Shown one piece after another: positions 7,776 to 15,965 of a DNA stretch of 64,000 bases (positions within the stretch are counted from its first letter, which is position 1; every line of letters starts with the position of its first letter). The position numbers and the translations under genes are program-made. The stretch comes from an uncultured Desulfovibrio sp. (GTDB lineage: Bacteria; Desulfobacterota; Desulfovibrionia; Desulfovibrionales; Desulfovibrionaceae): contig URBN01000008.1 in assembly GCA_900546145.1 (NCBI GenBank), forward strand, positions 1 to 64,000, given 5' to 3'. The notes under the pieces are model-generated. The model had not been told where the DNA came from. It worked only from the letters and a program-made list of their open reading frames with translations, and ran no database searches.

Positions 7776-8141
7776 TTACTTGCCGGCCGGGGCCGGTTCA
7801 GCAGGAGCAGCCGGAGCGGCAGGAGCAGCCGGCGCGGCAGGAGCAGCCGGCGCGGCAGGAGCCGCGGGAGCCTGATCCTCAATACGTACGTTGAGGACGG
7901 CGGAATCCTTGGTCTCATGACGGCTCGTCACGTAGGTGTAGCTCAGCGAGGTCAGCACAAAGATGACGGCCATGAAGGCGGTCATTTTCGCGAGAAGGCT
8001 GCCCGCGCCGGAGCTGCCGAAGACGGACGTGTTGCCGCCGCCAAAGATGACGCCCATTCCTTCCTTGCCGGACTGAAGGAGAATAAGAATGACGAGAAGG
8101 ACACAGACAACTATATGCAGGGCAAGAATGATGGACTCCAC
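7776..8141 (-). CDS. secG: Preprotein translocase subunit SecG
   Basis: 121 residues, GTG start at 8141 with GGAGG eight bases upstream. Two membrane helices (about 4-22 and 52-72) flank the family motif LLQSGKEGMGVIFGGGNTSVFG, shown here only in part: the QSGKEGMG and GSSGAGSLLAK segments. SecG assists SecYEG-mediated protein export. The C-terminus is unusual: a run of Ala-Ala-Pro units followed by EPAPAGK, encoded by an 18-nt repeat at 7801-7872. The tpiA-secG order is common in bacteria. Confidence 0.9.
   Translation of the reverse strand: MESIILALHIVVCVLLVILILLQSGKEGMGVIFGGGNTSVFGSSGAGSLLAKMTAFMAVIFVLTSLSYTYVTSRHETKDSAVLNVRIEDQAPAAPAAPAAPAAPAAPAAPAAPAEPAPAGK
7801..7872. repeat. Four 18-nt tandem repeats in secG
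   Basis: Four near-identical 18-nt units (GCAGGAGCAGCCGGCGCG type) at 7801-7818, 7819-7836, 7837-7854 and 7855-7872 encode the Ala-Ala-Pro tail of SecG. The in-frame unit length means copy-number change would lengthen or shorten the tail without breaking the gene. Confidence 0.85.
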
Positions 8142-8167
8142 CGAAAAGCCTCCAGCTTAACCTGGTC

Positions 8168-8914
8168 TCAGGAATTGATGATAGCGAGGAAGCTTTTGGC
8201 TTCCAAAGAAGCACCACCTACCAGAACACCGTCCACATTGTCAAGTCCCAGAATCTCGTGGGCGTTGGAAGGCTTCACGGATCCGCCGTACAGGATGGGC
8301 AGTTCGGTGCAGGCCGAGGCGAACATGGTGCGCAGGTCGCCGCGGATGAGTTCATGGGCTTCCTTAATCTCGGCGGGACCGGCGGTTTTGCCGGTGCCGA
8401 TGGCCCACACGGGCTCATAGGCGATGGCGATGGAGGAAACGGCGGTCTCTGAGGACTGGCCGGACAGGGCGCTGGTGAGCTGACGCATGAGGACGGCGTT
8501 GAGGTGGCCGGATTCGCGTTCCTCGAGGGTCTCACCCACGCAGAGCATGACCCTGAGGTCATGGGCCAGAGCGAAGTTGACCTTGCGGGAGATGAGCTCA
8601 TCGGGCTCGTTGAAGATGTGCCTGCGTTCGGAATGACCGCACAGAGCCCACTGGCCGCCGCAGTCATGCACCATGGCCGGGGAAATTTCGCCGGTGAAGG
8701 CGCCGTTTTCCGCAGGATAGAAATTCTGAATACCCGTCTCAAAGCGGCCCATGGAAGCGCCGGTCACGATGTCGAGCGCCGTGGCAGGCGGGAAGATAAC
8801 GACTTTCCGGTCATCAGGAAGACTGGCGATACCTTCGGCCACGCTGCGGGCCAGGGCTTCGCCCTGCGCACGGGTCTCATTCATTTTCCAGTTTGCAGCG
8901 ATAATCTTCTTCAT
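8168..8914 (-). CDS. tpiA: Triosephosphate isomerase
   Basis: 248 residues, full length for the family. It interconverts dihydroxyacetone phosphate and glyceraldehyde 3-phosphate in central carbon metabolism (cytoplasm). Visible landmarks are AANWKMN with the catalytic Lys near the N-terminus, CGHSERR with the catalytic His (about residue 94), AYEPVWAIGTG with the catalytic Glu (about 167) and the phosphate-binding ILYGGSVKPSN. A GGGGGA ribosome site precedes the ATG. It sits between rimI (16 nt upstream) and secG (26 nt downstream). Confidence 0.97.
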   Translation of the reverse strand: MKKIIAANWKMNETRAQGEALARSVAEGIASLPDDRKVVIFPPATALDIVTGASMGRFETGIQNFYPAENGAFTGEISPAMVHDCGGQWALCGHSERRHIFNEPDELISRKVNFALAHDLRVMLCVGETLEERESGHLNAVLMRQLTSALSGQSSETAVSSIAIAYEPVWAIGTGKTAGPAEIKEAHELIRGDLRTMFASACTELPILYGGSVKPSNAHEILGLDNVDGVLVGGASLEAKSFLAIINS

Positions 8915-8930
8915 ACGATTTTTCCCCCGC

Positions 8931-9407
8931 TCATTGAGGCTGGTTCAGGTTATGTCCGGCTTCCATGGTCATGGCCAGTGCGTCCTCCCCGTCGGCATAG
9001 TAGCGGCGCCGCACTCCGGATCTGCGGAAACCGGCGCGCGTGTACAGGGCCAGGGCCGGGGCGTTGCTGGGCCTGACTTCCAGATAGTAGAAAAATATAG
9101 ACTTTTCCCCGGCCTGGTGCAAGATCGCCTGAAGAAGACGGGTGGCGATGCCCCTGCCCCGCATGTCGGGCTCCACGCCCACGTTGATGATCTCGAGTTC
9201 TCCGGCCACCTCGCTCACGGTGATGTATCCCGCGAGGCGGCCGTCCATGCGGCAGCCGAGCGAAAGATACGGCGACCCTTTCCCGAGCGCCTTCGCGTAC
9301 TGTTCCGCGGTCCAGAAGCTCGGAAAGCACTTCTCCTCGAGAGCGCTCAGCTCGGCCGCGTCTTCCGGTGTAAGCCGGCAAAGGACATACGATGAATCCC
9401 TTCTCAT
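8931..9407 (-). CDS. rimI: Ribosomal-protein-alanine N-acetyltransferase family (GNAT)
   Basis: 158 residues with a GNAT fold. The acetyl-CoA binding motif RGRGIATRLL is at about 80-90, and EVRPSNAPALALYTRAGF is the typical RimI C-terminal segment. RimI proteins acetylate the N-terminus of ribosomal protein bS18 and sometimes other proteins. It is the first gene of the minus-strand run with tpiA and secG. Its start overlaps, by 16 nt, the start of the divergent gene at 9392. Confidence 0.85.
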   Translation of the reverse strand: MRRDSSYVLCRLTPEDAAELSALEEKCFPSFWTAEQYAKALGKGSPYLSLGCRMDGRLAGYITVSEVAGELEIINVGVEPDMRGRGIATRLLQAILHQAGEKSIFFYYLEVRPSNAPALALYTRAGFRRSGVRRRYYADGEDALAMTMEAGHNLNQPQ

Positions 9408-9997
9408 GGTCTCCCTCCCCAGTTCCTGAAGAGTTTACAACATCAGTGGAAGTCCTGGACAGCAGGGGGCGTCTGCTCATGGTGGCGCCCGAGGAAGAAG
9501 CCCTGAAACAGGGCCTCTCCATTACCATGCTCTGCCTTCTGGCCGTGGACTGGCACCGCCGCGCCCTGGTGCGCCTCGATGACAGCGGACTGGCGGGCTT
9601 CACCCTTGCCGTGCCGGGAAGGCCGGGCATCTCCGCCATGGAGGTCCTGCACGCCGCCGCTCCCGAACTCCTGGACGAAGCCTTTGACGTGTCCTTCCAG
9701 GGGGTCTGCCAGCCGGGCAGCACGGGCGGAAACAGGATCGTCTGCTTCCTCGCGTCCGTGCCAAAGAGCACGGTGCAGGACACAATCCCCGGCCGGACGG
9801 CTCTCGTCTCCCCGGAATGGCTCCTCGCTGCCACGGCAGGCGCGGCAGGAAACACGGTGGAGACGCGCGCTCAGGCCAGAGGCAGTCAGGAAAATCTCAT
9901 TCAGGGCGTCGCCCCGGATCTGGCCCGGGCGCTCACGGAAGGAGCCTTACGGCTGCCCTCCCCGCGCACCAGAGCCCCGCGCGCAGAGCGCGGCTGA
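9392..9997 (+). CDS. NUDIX-like protein lacking the NUDIX box
   Basis: 201 residues. The N-terminal SVEVLDSRGRLLMVAPEEEA, then ITMLCLLAVDWHRRALVRL, resembles the start of IPP-isomerase-like NUDIX hydrolases (vdVvDe.gr.l....r.e..k...h..v.vll.n..g.lll..). However, the catalytic box GX5EX7REUXEEXGU is not present: the corresponding region reads GISAMEVLHAAAPELLDEAF. It is therefore likely a non-hydrolytic relative. AAAGGA lies upstream of the ATG. It is divergent from rimI (16-nt overlap) and convergent with suhB (3 nt between stops). Confidence 0.55.
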   Translation: MNPFSWSPSPVPEEFTTSVEVLDSRGRLLMVAPEEEALKQGLSITMLCLLAVDWHRRALVRLDDSGLAGFTLAVPGRPGISAMEVLHAAAPELLDEAFDVSFQGVCQPGSTGGNRIVCFLASVPKSTVQDTIPGRTALVSPEWLLAATAGAAGNTVETRAQARGSQENLIQGVAPDLARALTEGALRLPSPRTRAPRAERG

Positions 9998-10000
9998 AAA

Positions 10001-10801
10001 CTATTTTCCGAGCCTTGCGTCGCCGGCATGCATGGCGTCCAGGAGTTCCTGGTGGAAGCGGCCGTTGCTCGCCACGATGCACTGCCCGGGACGGAACGGT
10101 CTGCCCCCGTCATTGGTGACCGTACCGCCGGCCTCCTCAACGATGAGCCAGCCGGCCATGTAGTCCCAGGGGTGAAGTTCGGACTCATAATACGCGTCCT
10201 GACGGCCGCAGGCCACGTAGGTGAGATCGAGGGACGCAGCGCCCATGCGCCGCATGCCCTGGGCTATGGGCAGGACACCGGCCATGCGGGCCACAACGGC
10301 GTCGCAGGTCTCTCTGATGTCGTAGGGGAAGCCCGTGGCCACCACGGCGTCTTCGAGCTTCTCCGCTGCTGATACGGAGATGGGCCGCCCGTTCAGAAAG
10401 GCGCCCTTCCCCTTCACCGCCCACCAGGTCTCGTTCAGCATGGGGCAGGCGGTCATGCCGAAGACGGGACCGTCATGCTCCCAGAAAGCTGCCGTGATGC
10501 CCACAAGAGGAATGCCGTGCACGAAATTGGTGGTGCCGTCTATGGGGTCGACGATCCAGCACCTCTCCGGAAAAACCGGAGCGTCGCCGCTTCCCTCCTC
10601 GGCCACCAGAGGAACGCCGGGCGTCACCCTGCCGAGGGCCGCGCCCAGGGTCTGCTGAATCTTCACGTCCATGGTGGTCACGAGATCAATGCGGCCCTTG
10701 TGTCTGAAATGGCGCTCCGCGTACCACTGGCCCCGCAGCAGGCAGGCACTCTCCTCGAGAGCCGCCAGCGCGCCCAGAACCTCTTTCTCCGAAAGCGGCA
10801 T
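10001..10801 (-). CDS. suhB: Inositol monophosphatase family protein
   Basis: 266 residues. The Mg2+-dependent phosphatase motifs are present: EEGSGD (about 70), WIVDPIDGTTNFVHGIP (about 83-98) and HPWDYMAGWLIVEEAGG (about 207-223). Family members hydrolyse inositol phosphates or related sugar phosphates; E. coli SuhB also binds NusA/RNA polymerase in rRNA antitermination. GGGAG precedes the ATG. It stands alone between a convergent gene and the mreB terminator. Confidence 0.9.
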   Translation of the reverse strand: MPLSEKEVLGALAALEESACLLRGQWYAERHFRHKGRIDLVTTMDVKIQQTLGAALGRVTPGVPLVAEEGSGDAPVFPERCWIVDPIDGTTNFVHGIPLVGITAAFWEHDGPVFGMTACPMLNETWWAVKGKGAFLNGRPISVSAAEKLEDAVVATGFPYDIRETCDAVVARMAGVLPIAQGMRRMGAASLDLTYVACGRQDAYYESELHPWDYMAGWLIVEEAGGTVTNDGGRPFRPGQCIVASNGRFHQELLDAMHAGDARLGK

Positions 10802-10829
10802 ATCTGTCTCCCAGCCCCGTCAGGGGGCG

Positions 10830-10862
10830 TAAAAAAGGGGAGACGCATGAGAGCGCCTCCCG
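10830..10862 (-). terminator. Rho-independent terminator after mreB
   Basis: On the minus strand GGGAGGCGC and GCGTCTCCC pair (one G-T pair) around a 6-nt loop, followed by C and six T residues, about 22 nt beyond the mreB stop. Confidence 0.75.
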
Positions 10863-10884
10863 TGTAAAATGCATGGACGGCGTC

Positions 10885-11913
10885 CTAGCTCAGAAAGACG
10901 CCTTTGTAATTCTTCCTGTCCTGCATGGCTCTGGCCGTGCCGCGGAGCACGGCGGTCAGGGGATCCTCTGTCACGAAGACATGCAGGCCCGTGCGGTCAG
11001 CGAGGAGTTCCGGCAGCCCCCGCAGGAGGGAGCCGCCGCCCGCAAGGCAGAAGCCCGAGGTGTAAATGTCGGCCGCCAGTTCCGGCGGCGTTTTCTCGAG
11101 CACGCGCATGACAGCGGAGGCTATTTCCTCCACGGGCTCCTTCAGGGCGAGACGCACATCCTCGCTGGTCACTTTTTTTGTCATGGGCACGCCGCTCACG
11201 AGGTCGCGGCCGGAGATTTCGGCGTAGTCCGGCAGATCCGGAACCGGCTGCGTGGAACCGAGAAGAATTTTAAGATGTTCGGCCGTGTTCTCGCCCACAT
11301 CAAGACGGTACTTGTCACGCAGCATGCGCAGCAGGATTTCGTTCATGGCGTCTCCCGCAATGCGGATGGACTGGGACACGGTGATGGCGGACATGGTGAT
11401 GACGGCCACCTCGCTGGTGCCGCCGCCGATGTCGGCGATGAGGGTGCCTACGGGCTCGGTGACGGGCAGATCCGCACCAATGGCCGCGGCCATTGGCTCC
11501 TCGATGAGGGAGACTCGTCCGGCGCCGGCAGTGGCTGCGGCATCGATGACGGCCTTCTTCTCGACACCGGTGATCCCGGTGGGGACGCTGATGACGAGCG
11601 ATGGCTTGACGAGATGCGAACGGCCTATGGCCTTGTTCACGAAATAAACGATCATGCGGCTCGTGGTGTCGAAGTCGGCGATGACGCCGCTCTTCATAGG
11701 CCGGATCGTTTTAATGCGCTTCGGCGTACGGCCGCGGGCGCGCTTTGCCTCGCTGCCGACGGCGAGAACTTCGTTGTTTCTCGTGTCAATGGCCACCACG
11801 GACGGCTCGTTGACGATAATGCCTCCGTCACGGGTGTAGAGCAGCGTATTGGCCGTTCCGAGGTCCATGGCGATGTCCTCGGAGAAAAAGCGGAGAATCT
11901 TGCTCCAGAACAT
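10885..11913 (-). CDS. mreB: Rod shape-determining actin-like protein MreB
   Basis: 342 residues, full length. It forms membrane-associated filaments that direct lateral cell-wall synthesis. The N-terminus has a membrane-binding stretch (MFWSKILRFF), then the actin-fold phosphate loops AMDLGTANTLLY, ADIGGGTSEVAVI and CLAGGGSLLRGLP. AGGAGGT lies 7 nt before the ATG and overlaps the end of the upstream GAF gene, so the two are probably translated from one mRNA. mreC and mreD are not adjacent in this window. It implies a rod- or vibrio-shaped cell. Confidence 0.95.
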   Translation of the reverse strand: MFWSKILRFFSEDIAMDLGTANTLLYTRDGGIIVNEPSVVAIDTRNNEVLAVGSEAKRARGRTPKRIKTIRPMKSGVIADFDTTSRMIVYFVNKAIGRSHLVKPSLVISVPTGITGVEKKAVIDAAATAGAGRVSLIEEPMAAAIGADLPVTEPVGTLIADIGGGTSEVAVITMSAITVSQSIRIAGDAMNEILLRMLRDKYRLDVGENTAEHLKILLGSTQPVPDLPDYAEISGRDLVSGVPMTKKVTSEDVRLALKEPVEEIASAVMRVLEKTPPELAADIYTSGFCLAGGGSLLRGLPELLADRTGLHVFVTEDPLTAVLRGTARAMQDRKNYKGVFLS

Positions 11914-11925
11914 ATCGGAGACCTC

Positions 11926-13161
11926 CTAGTCTTCCTGTTCGGTATGCGGAGGCTGATATGGGGACGCGTCAGGATCGTGCAGACGCGGTCCGTCCCTGTA
12001 AACCTGCGCCTTTGTCATGAGTTCACGCATGCGCACTCTGAGATAGAGGTTCTCGAGATAGAGCGAGAGATGCCCGACGGCCTGCCTGAGGAAGGTGCGC
12101 ATGGTCTCGTCCACGGCGTGCGGCTGGGAATGGCCGAGGCAGATGACGCCGCGCGTGCTCTTGTTCACCATGACGGGCATGCAGATGACAGCCGAGAACT
12201 CGGGAAGGTTTTCGCTGTTTCCGAAGAGGGTCGGCACGCGGCCGTCCTCGCCGGTCTGCACCACGGGCTGCCCGTTCCGGAAGACCCAGCCGGCCAGACC
12301 ATTGGCCATGGACTGGTAAAAGGGTTCGTTGCCCTGAACGAGGCGCGGCCTGTTCTCGGATTCGATGCAGTAGGACTCGCCGGGCACGTTGACGGAGGCG
12401 AAGGAACAGTAGTCAAAGCCCGTGGCCTCGGCCACGGCCAGAAGGAAATTCTTGATGTAGACCTGCCACTGCCTGAAGCGGAAACGCAGATCCTCGATGA
12501 TGCCGAGCTGCAGATAATAGCCCGGGATCTCGCTCACGATGGCTTCGGCTCCCTTTTTGCGGCGTATGCTGTCGATCATGTCGGCGCACATCTGCAGGAT
12601 GTGGTGATCCCTTTCCGTGAAGGGATGGTTCCCCGCTGTATCGGCGCACAGGGCCCCACCCGTGGGCAGGGGGCAGCCGATGAAGGAGCGCACAACGGCC
12701 TCGCCGCCTTCGCGGTAGTAGTCGAGGTTGCTGTGCTCGCCGTCGAACTCGGGCACGAGAAGCGGCTTGCGGCTGCGCAGGATCCATCCCACCAGTCCCT
12801 GGCCGGGCGCAATGCGCACATCGGGGATGACATTGTCGCCGGCGCTGCAGTAGGCGGCGAGGCGGGACGTCTCGGGCTCCTCCGAGCCCCTGGCGTCGGG
12901 AACAAAAAGAACGACCGTATTGGCATCGAAAATGCCGGCGACGAGTCCGAGCATCTGCTGCTCGAGGGAAGAGGTATCTGATGGCATGGCGTAACAGGCC
13001 TGTATAGTAGGCGCCGCTCCCGGAACGGGGACTTTCGGACCGCGCGGCCGTTCTGCGGCAGCGGCGGGCCCGCCCGGTGCCGCGTGTTGCTGGAATGGGG
13101 AGGGCCGGATTTCCGGCTTGTTTTCCAGTATATCTGACACCCACCTTCCCTGCAATGGCAA
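11926..13161 (-). CDS. Tandem GAF domain protein
   Basis: Up to 411 residues. After an Ala/Pro-rich N-terminus, two GAF-type sensor domains are visible: about 70-195 (LGLVAGIFDANTVVLFVPDA ... APGQGLVGWILRSRKPLLVPEF) and about 230-375 (ATGFDYCSFASVN ... GLAGWVFRNGQPVVQ ... GVICLGHSQPHAVD). No output domain is attached, so it probably acts through protein contacts. It is immediately upstream of mreB (12 nt) and may tune cell-shape control to a small ligand; this is inference. The start is uncertain: 13161 is a TTG, and ATG 12987 would still keep both GAF domains. Confidence 0.75.
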   Translation of the reverse strand: MPLQGRWVSDILENKPEIRPSPFQQHAAPGGPAAAAERPRGPKVPVPGAAPTIQACYAMPSDTSSLEQQMLGLVAGIFDANTVVLFVPDARGSEEPETSRLAAYCSAGDNVIPDVRIAPGQGLVGWILRSRKPLLVPEFDGEHSNLDYYREGGEAVVRSFIGCPLPTGGALCADTAGNHPFTERDHHILQMCADMIDSIRRKKGAEAIVSEIPGYYLQLGIIEDLRFRFRQWQVYIKNFLLAVAEATGFDYCSFASVNVPGESYCIESENRPRLVQGNEPFYQSMANGLAGWVFRNGQPVVQTGEDGRVPTLFGNSENLPEFSAVICMPVMVNKSTRGVICLGHSQPHAVDETMRTFLRQAVGHLSLYLENLYLRVRMRELMTKAQVYRDGPRLHDPDASPYQPPHTEQED

Positions 13162-13395
13162 AAGCGCGGCGCAGAGCCCTCCCTGCGGTACAAGTTTTCA
13201 TACGGGACCGTTTTTCCTTCCGGATGGAAAAAACGGCGGAGCATCCCGCTCTCCCTGTTCCGCCGCGAATCCGCCCCCGGAATTTTTTGCGTAAGGGCCT
13301 TGAAATCTCGTCAAAAAAACTTAACTCTTACACCAATACCATGCGATGGGCACAGTGACACCCGGCATGGGAAATTTTTCACCAGGGAAACAGCG

Positions 13396-15186
13396 ATGAT
13401 CAAATGGCAGGATGTACTTACCCGCGGGGAGACGGCCTGGAAGGACGAATACACGCCCGACCTCGGCACCGGCCTGCGCACCCTGCCCGACATGCTGCGC
13501 TTCCTCGATTCCGTGCATATCCGTATGTGCCTGGCCAAGCCCTATGCGGACAATCCTTCCTATCCCCTGGTTGAGCCGAGGGAGCTTCTGCCCACGTTCG
13601 ACAACCCCATGTACGAGTACAAGAACCTCCCCGGGTTCTCCATGGTGGTGTTCCACAGGCCGCTCAAGTATTTCGACGAGCGTTTCCAGTACGACAGGCT
13701 TCTTCCCCCGGACGGAACGGACGACGGGAAGGCGGCCATGGGCCAGAACATGCAGACATTCCTGGCGCGCCTTCCCCGCGTGCATCAGGACGTCTTCCGC
13801 ATGCAGTTCGCGAAGACGAACCTCTCTCTCATGGAGAACTATCCGGCCCTCATGCCGTACCTCACCAACCTGGACCGGGCCCACGTCATCAGCCTCGGGC
13901 CCGACGGTTCGTTCTTCCTCTCCGGCATCTTCGCCTCCTTCGTCAACAACATCGACTCCGTACTCAAGCGCTTCGGCCTGCATATCGGCAAGTTCCGCCA
14001 CGGCGACAGTGAGATGTACGCGAAGAACCGCATGTTCGTGTACCAGTTCCTCATGGAACTCTACGGCTTTCCCATTGTCAGCGAGCGCCGCACCTCGGCC
14101 GCCATGTTCGCCCGCTCCCTCTACAAGCACGGCGAGCCCTTCATCCTGCGCGTGCTCGGCCAGACGGACAGAACCATCACCACCTACATTTCCGACGGCT
14201 CCTCGCATTCCTCCTATCCCCGCATCGAGAAGACGGCCCTCGTCTCCGTGGACCCGGATCAGGAGGATGCCCTCGACGCCATAGGCAGGGAAGGATTCTT
14301 CCTCGACAGCGAGCGCCGCGTGGTCATCCTGCGCGTGCACTACACCCAGCACCGCTACAATCCCGCCAACGTGCGTCAGGACCGTGCCCTCTCCGTCCTC
14401 TCTCAGGAGATCATCCACCCCATCACGGGCCGGGTGCTGAAAGGGCTCAACATCATCAGGGACGCCACCAATATGTACCTGCGCCTCAACGACATGGTGC
14501 GCGGCGAGTACACGGGACGCGTGGTCTACAAGCGCAACGAAATCATCGAGTCCACGGACACCCACGAAAAGCGCCTCAAGGTTATCTACTCCTGGCTCAC
14601 CAAGAACCAGCGGCGCGTCATCGACTATTCCGACGAATTTTACGACAAGGTGAGCGGCGTGCTCACCGGCTACCTCTATTCCCCGGCGCACGACGAGGAC
14701 TTCGCGGGCCTGAGAGATCTGCACCGCGAGGTCTGCGCGAGGCTGAGCTACATCCAGCAGGCACGGCGTGTGCGCGTGCTCGAGGATCTCAGAAACCGCC
14801 GCTATCACGGGGAGCGCATCTCCTGGAAGCGCACGCTCGCCATCGCCCTCGATCTCGCGAGCAACCTGAAGTTCGAGATTGTTAACTTCTTCCCCGAGCT
14901 CGTGGAAAAGGCCCTCTTCTCCCTCGACCATATTCTCTCGGACCACTATCTCGTGCGCACCTACATCCGCCAGCCGGAGGGCACGCGGCTGAGTAAGGGC
15001 GGCCAGGCCATACGCAAGACATACGGCGCCCTGGTCCAGGCCTCGGACGAGCTGCGCCAGGCCCTGAAGTTCAGGAAGAAGGCGGCTGAGGAAACTGAGG
15101 CGAAGCAGCCGAAGAAAACAGCCGGAAAGGTGAAGCCGTCATCTGACACGCCTGATCCGGATAAAGAAGGAAATCCCGCAGCATGA
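13396..15186 (+). CDS. Conserved protein of unknown function, 596 residues
   Basis: I recognise no family. ATG 13396 is preferred over an upstream ATG at 13300 because AGGGAA lies before it. The protein is soluble, mixed alpha/beta, rich in Arg, Tyr and His, with no signal peptide or membrane helix. Distinctive segments include HIGKFRHGDSEMYAKNRMFVYQFLMELYGFP (quoted in part: GKFRHGDSEMYAKNRMF) and TTYISDGSSHSSYPR. The last ~50 residues are a Lys/Glu/Pro-rich disordered tail. Its stop overlaps the rsmE start (ATGA), so the two are translationally coupled, and rarA and plsC follow, suggesting a housekeeping role. Confidence 0.7.
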   Translation: MIKWQDVLTRGETAWKDEYTPDLGTGLRTLPDMLRFLDSVHIRMCLAKPYADNPSYPLVEPRELLPTFDNPMYEYKNLPGFSMVVFHRPLKYFDERFQYDRLLPPDGTDDGKAAMGQNMQTFLARLPRVHQDVFRMQFAKTNLSLMENYPALMPYLTNLDRAHVISLGPDGSFFLSGIFASFVNNIDSVLKRFGLHIGKFRHGDSEMYAKNRMFVYQFLMELYGFPIVSERRTSAAMFARSLYKHGEPFILRVLGQTDRTITTYISDGSSHSSYPRIEKTALVSVDPDQEDALDAIGREGFFLDSERRVVILRVHYTQHRYNPANVRQDRALSVLSQEIIHPITGRVLKGLNIIRDATNMYLRLNDMVRGEYTGRVVYKRNEIIESTDTHEKRLKVIYSWLTKNQRRVIDYSDEFYDKVSGVLTGYLYSPAHDEDFAGLRDLHREVCARLSYIQQARRVRVLEDLRNRRYHGERISWKRTLAIALDLASNLKFEIVNFFPELVEKALFSLDHILSDHYLVRTYIRQPEGTRLSKGGQAIRKTYGALVQASDELRQALKFRKKAAEETEAKQPKKTAGKVKPSSDTPDPDKEGNPAA

Positions 15187-15935
15187 GTGAAATACGTTCT
15201 TTCTATGTGGAGCCCGCCGCCTTCGGCGAAACCATGACCATCACGGGCCCCGAACACAAGCATCTCTTCCAGGTCCTCCGCCTCAGGGCCGGGGACAGGA
15301 TCCGCGTGCTCGACGGCGCCGGACACACCGCTGACTGCGTCATCGAAAGCGCGGATAAAAGGCAGGCCGTCGTCAGGGCCGAACAGACCGCCTTCACGCC
15401 CGAGCCCGCCTCCAGGGCCGTCATCGCCCTGGCTCTGAGTCACGCCGTACGGCGCGGCTTCTTCATGGAAAAGGCCGTGGAACTCGGCGCGAAGGAAGTC
15501 TGGCTCTGGCAGGGGGATCACAGCCAGGGAAAGCTCCCCGAAAAGGAGCGTGAGTCCTGGCAGGCCAGGATGATCGCCGGCGTGAAGCAGTCCGGCAATC
15601 CGTGGCTCCCTGCCGTGCGCGCCTTCCCCGAAGGAATTTCAGGCGTCATCCGCGAAGCCGGCGCTTTTGAGCACCACATTCTTCCCTGGGAAGTGCAGAC
15701 CGGCGTTCCCATGCTCGGAATCGACGCCATCGGCCTTCCCGGCACCACGATTTACGTCATAGGTCCGGAGGGCGGCTTCTCCGAACGCGAGATCGCCCTT
15801 TTGAAGGAAGCGGCCTATAAGCCCGTGAGCTTCGGCCAGCGCATCCTGCGCTGCGAAACAGCTGCCACGCTCTGCCTCGGGCTGCACTGGTGGGCCTCCC
15901 AGCAGCAGGGCAGGCCTGACTATCCGGGAAAGTAA
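15183..15935 (+). CDS. rsmE: 16S rRNA m3U1498 methyltransferase
   Basis: 250 residues, full length. RsmE is a SPOUT methyltransferase that N3-methylates U1498 of 16S rRNA using SAM. Visible: N-terminal PUA-like part (GPEHKHLFQVLRLRAGDRIRVLDG), then EKAVELGAKEVWLW, the SAM-knot motifs IGPEGGFSEREI and LGQRILRCETAATLCL-type (here FGQRILRCETAATLCLGL). It overlaps the upstream unknown gene by 4 nt and is 30 nt before rarA. Confidence 0.95.
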   Translation: MSEIRSFYVEPAAFGETMTITGPEHKHLFQVLRLRAGDRIRVLDGAGHTADCVIESADKRQAVVRAEQTAFTPEPASRAVIALALSHAVRRGFFMEKAVELGAKEVWLWQGDHSQGKLPEKERESWQARMIAGVKQSGNPWLPAVRAFPEGISGVIREAGAFEHHILPWEVQTGVPMLGIDAIGLPGTTIYVIGPEGGFSEREIALLKEAAYKPVSFGQRILRCETAATLCLGLHWWASQQQGRPDYPGK

Positions 15936-15965
15936 CGGATTCCTCAGCGCGGGCGGAGGCCGGAA

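Noticed and set aside
10873..12981. 702-codon plus-strand frame across mreB and the GAF gene
   Set aside because: It spans two well-supported minus-strand genes and has no ribosome site or recognisable domain.
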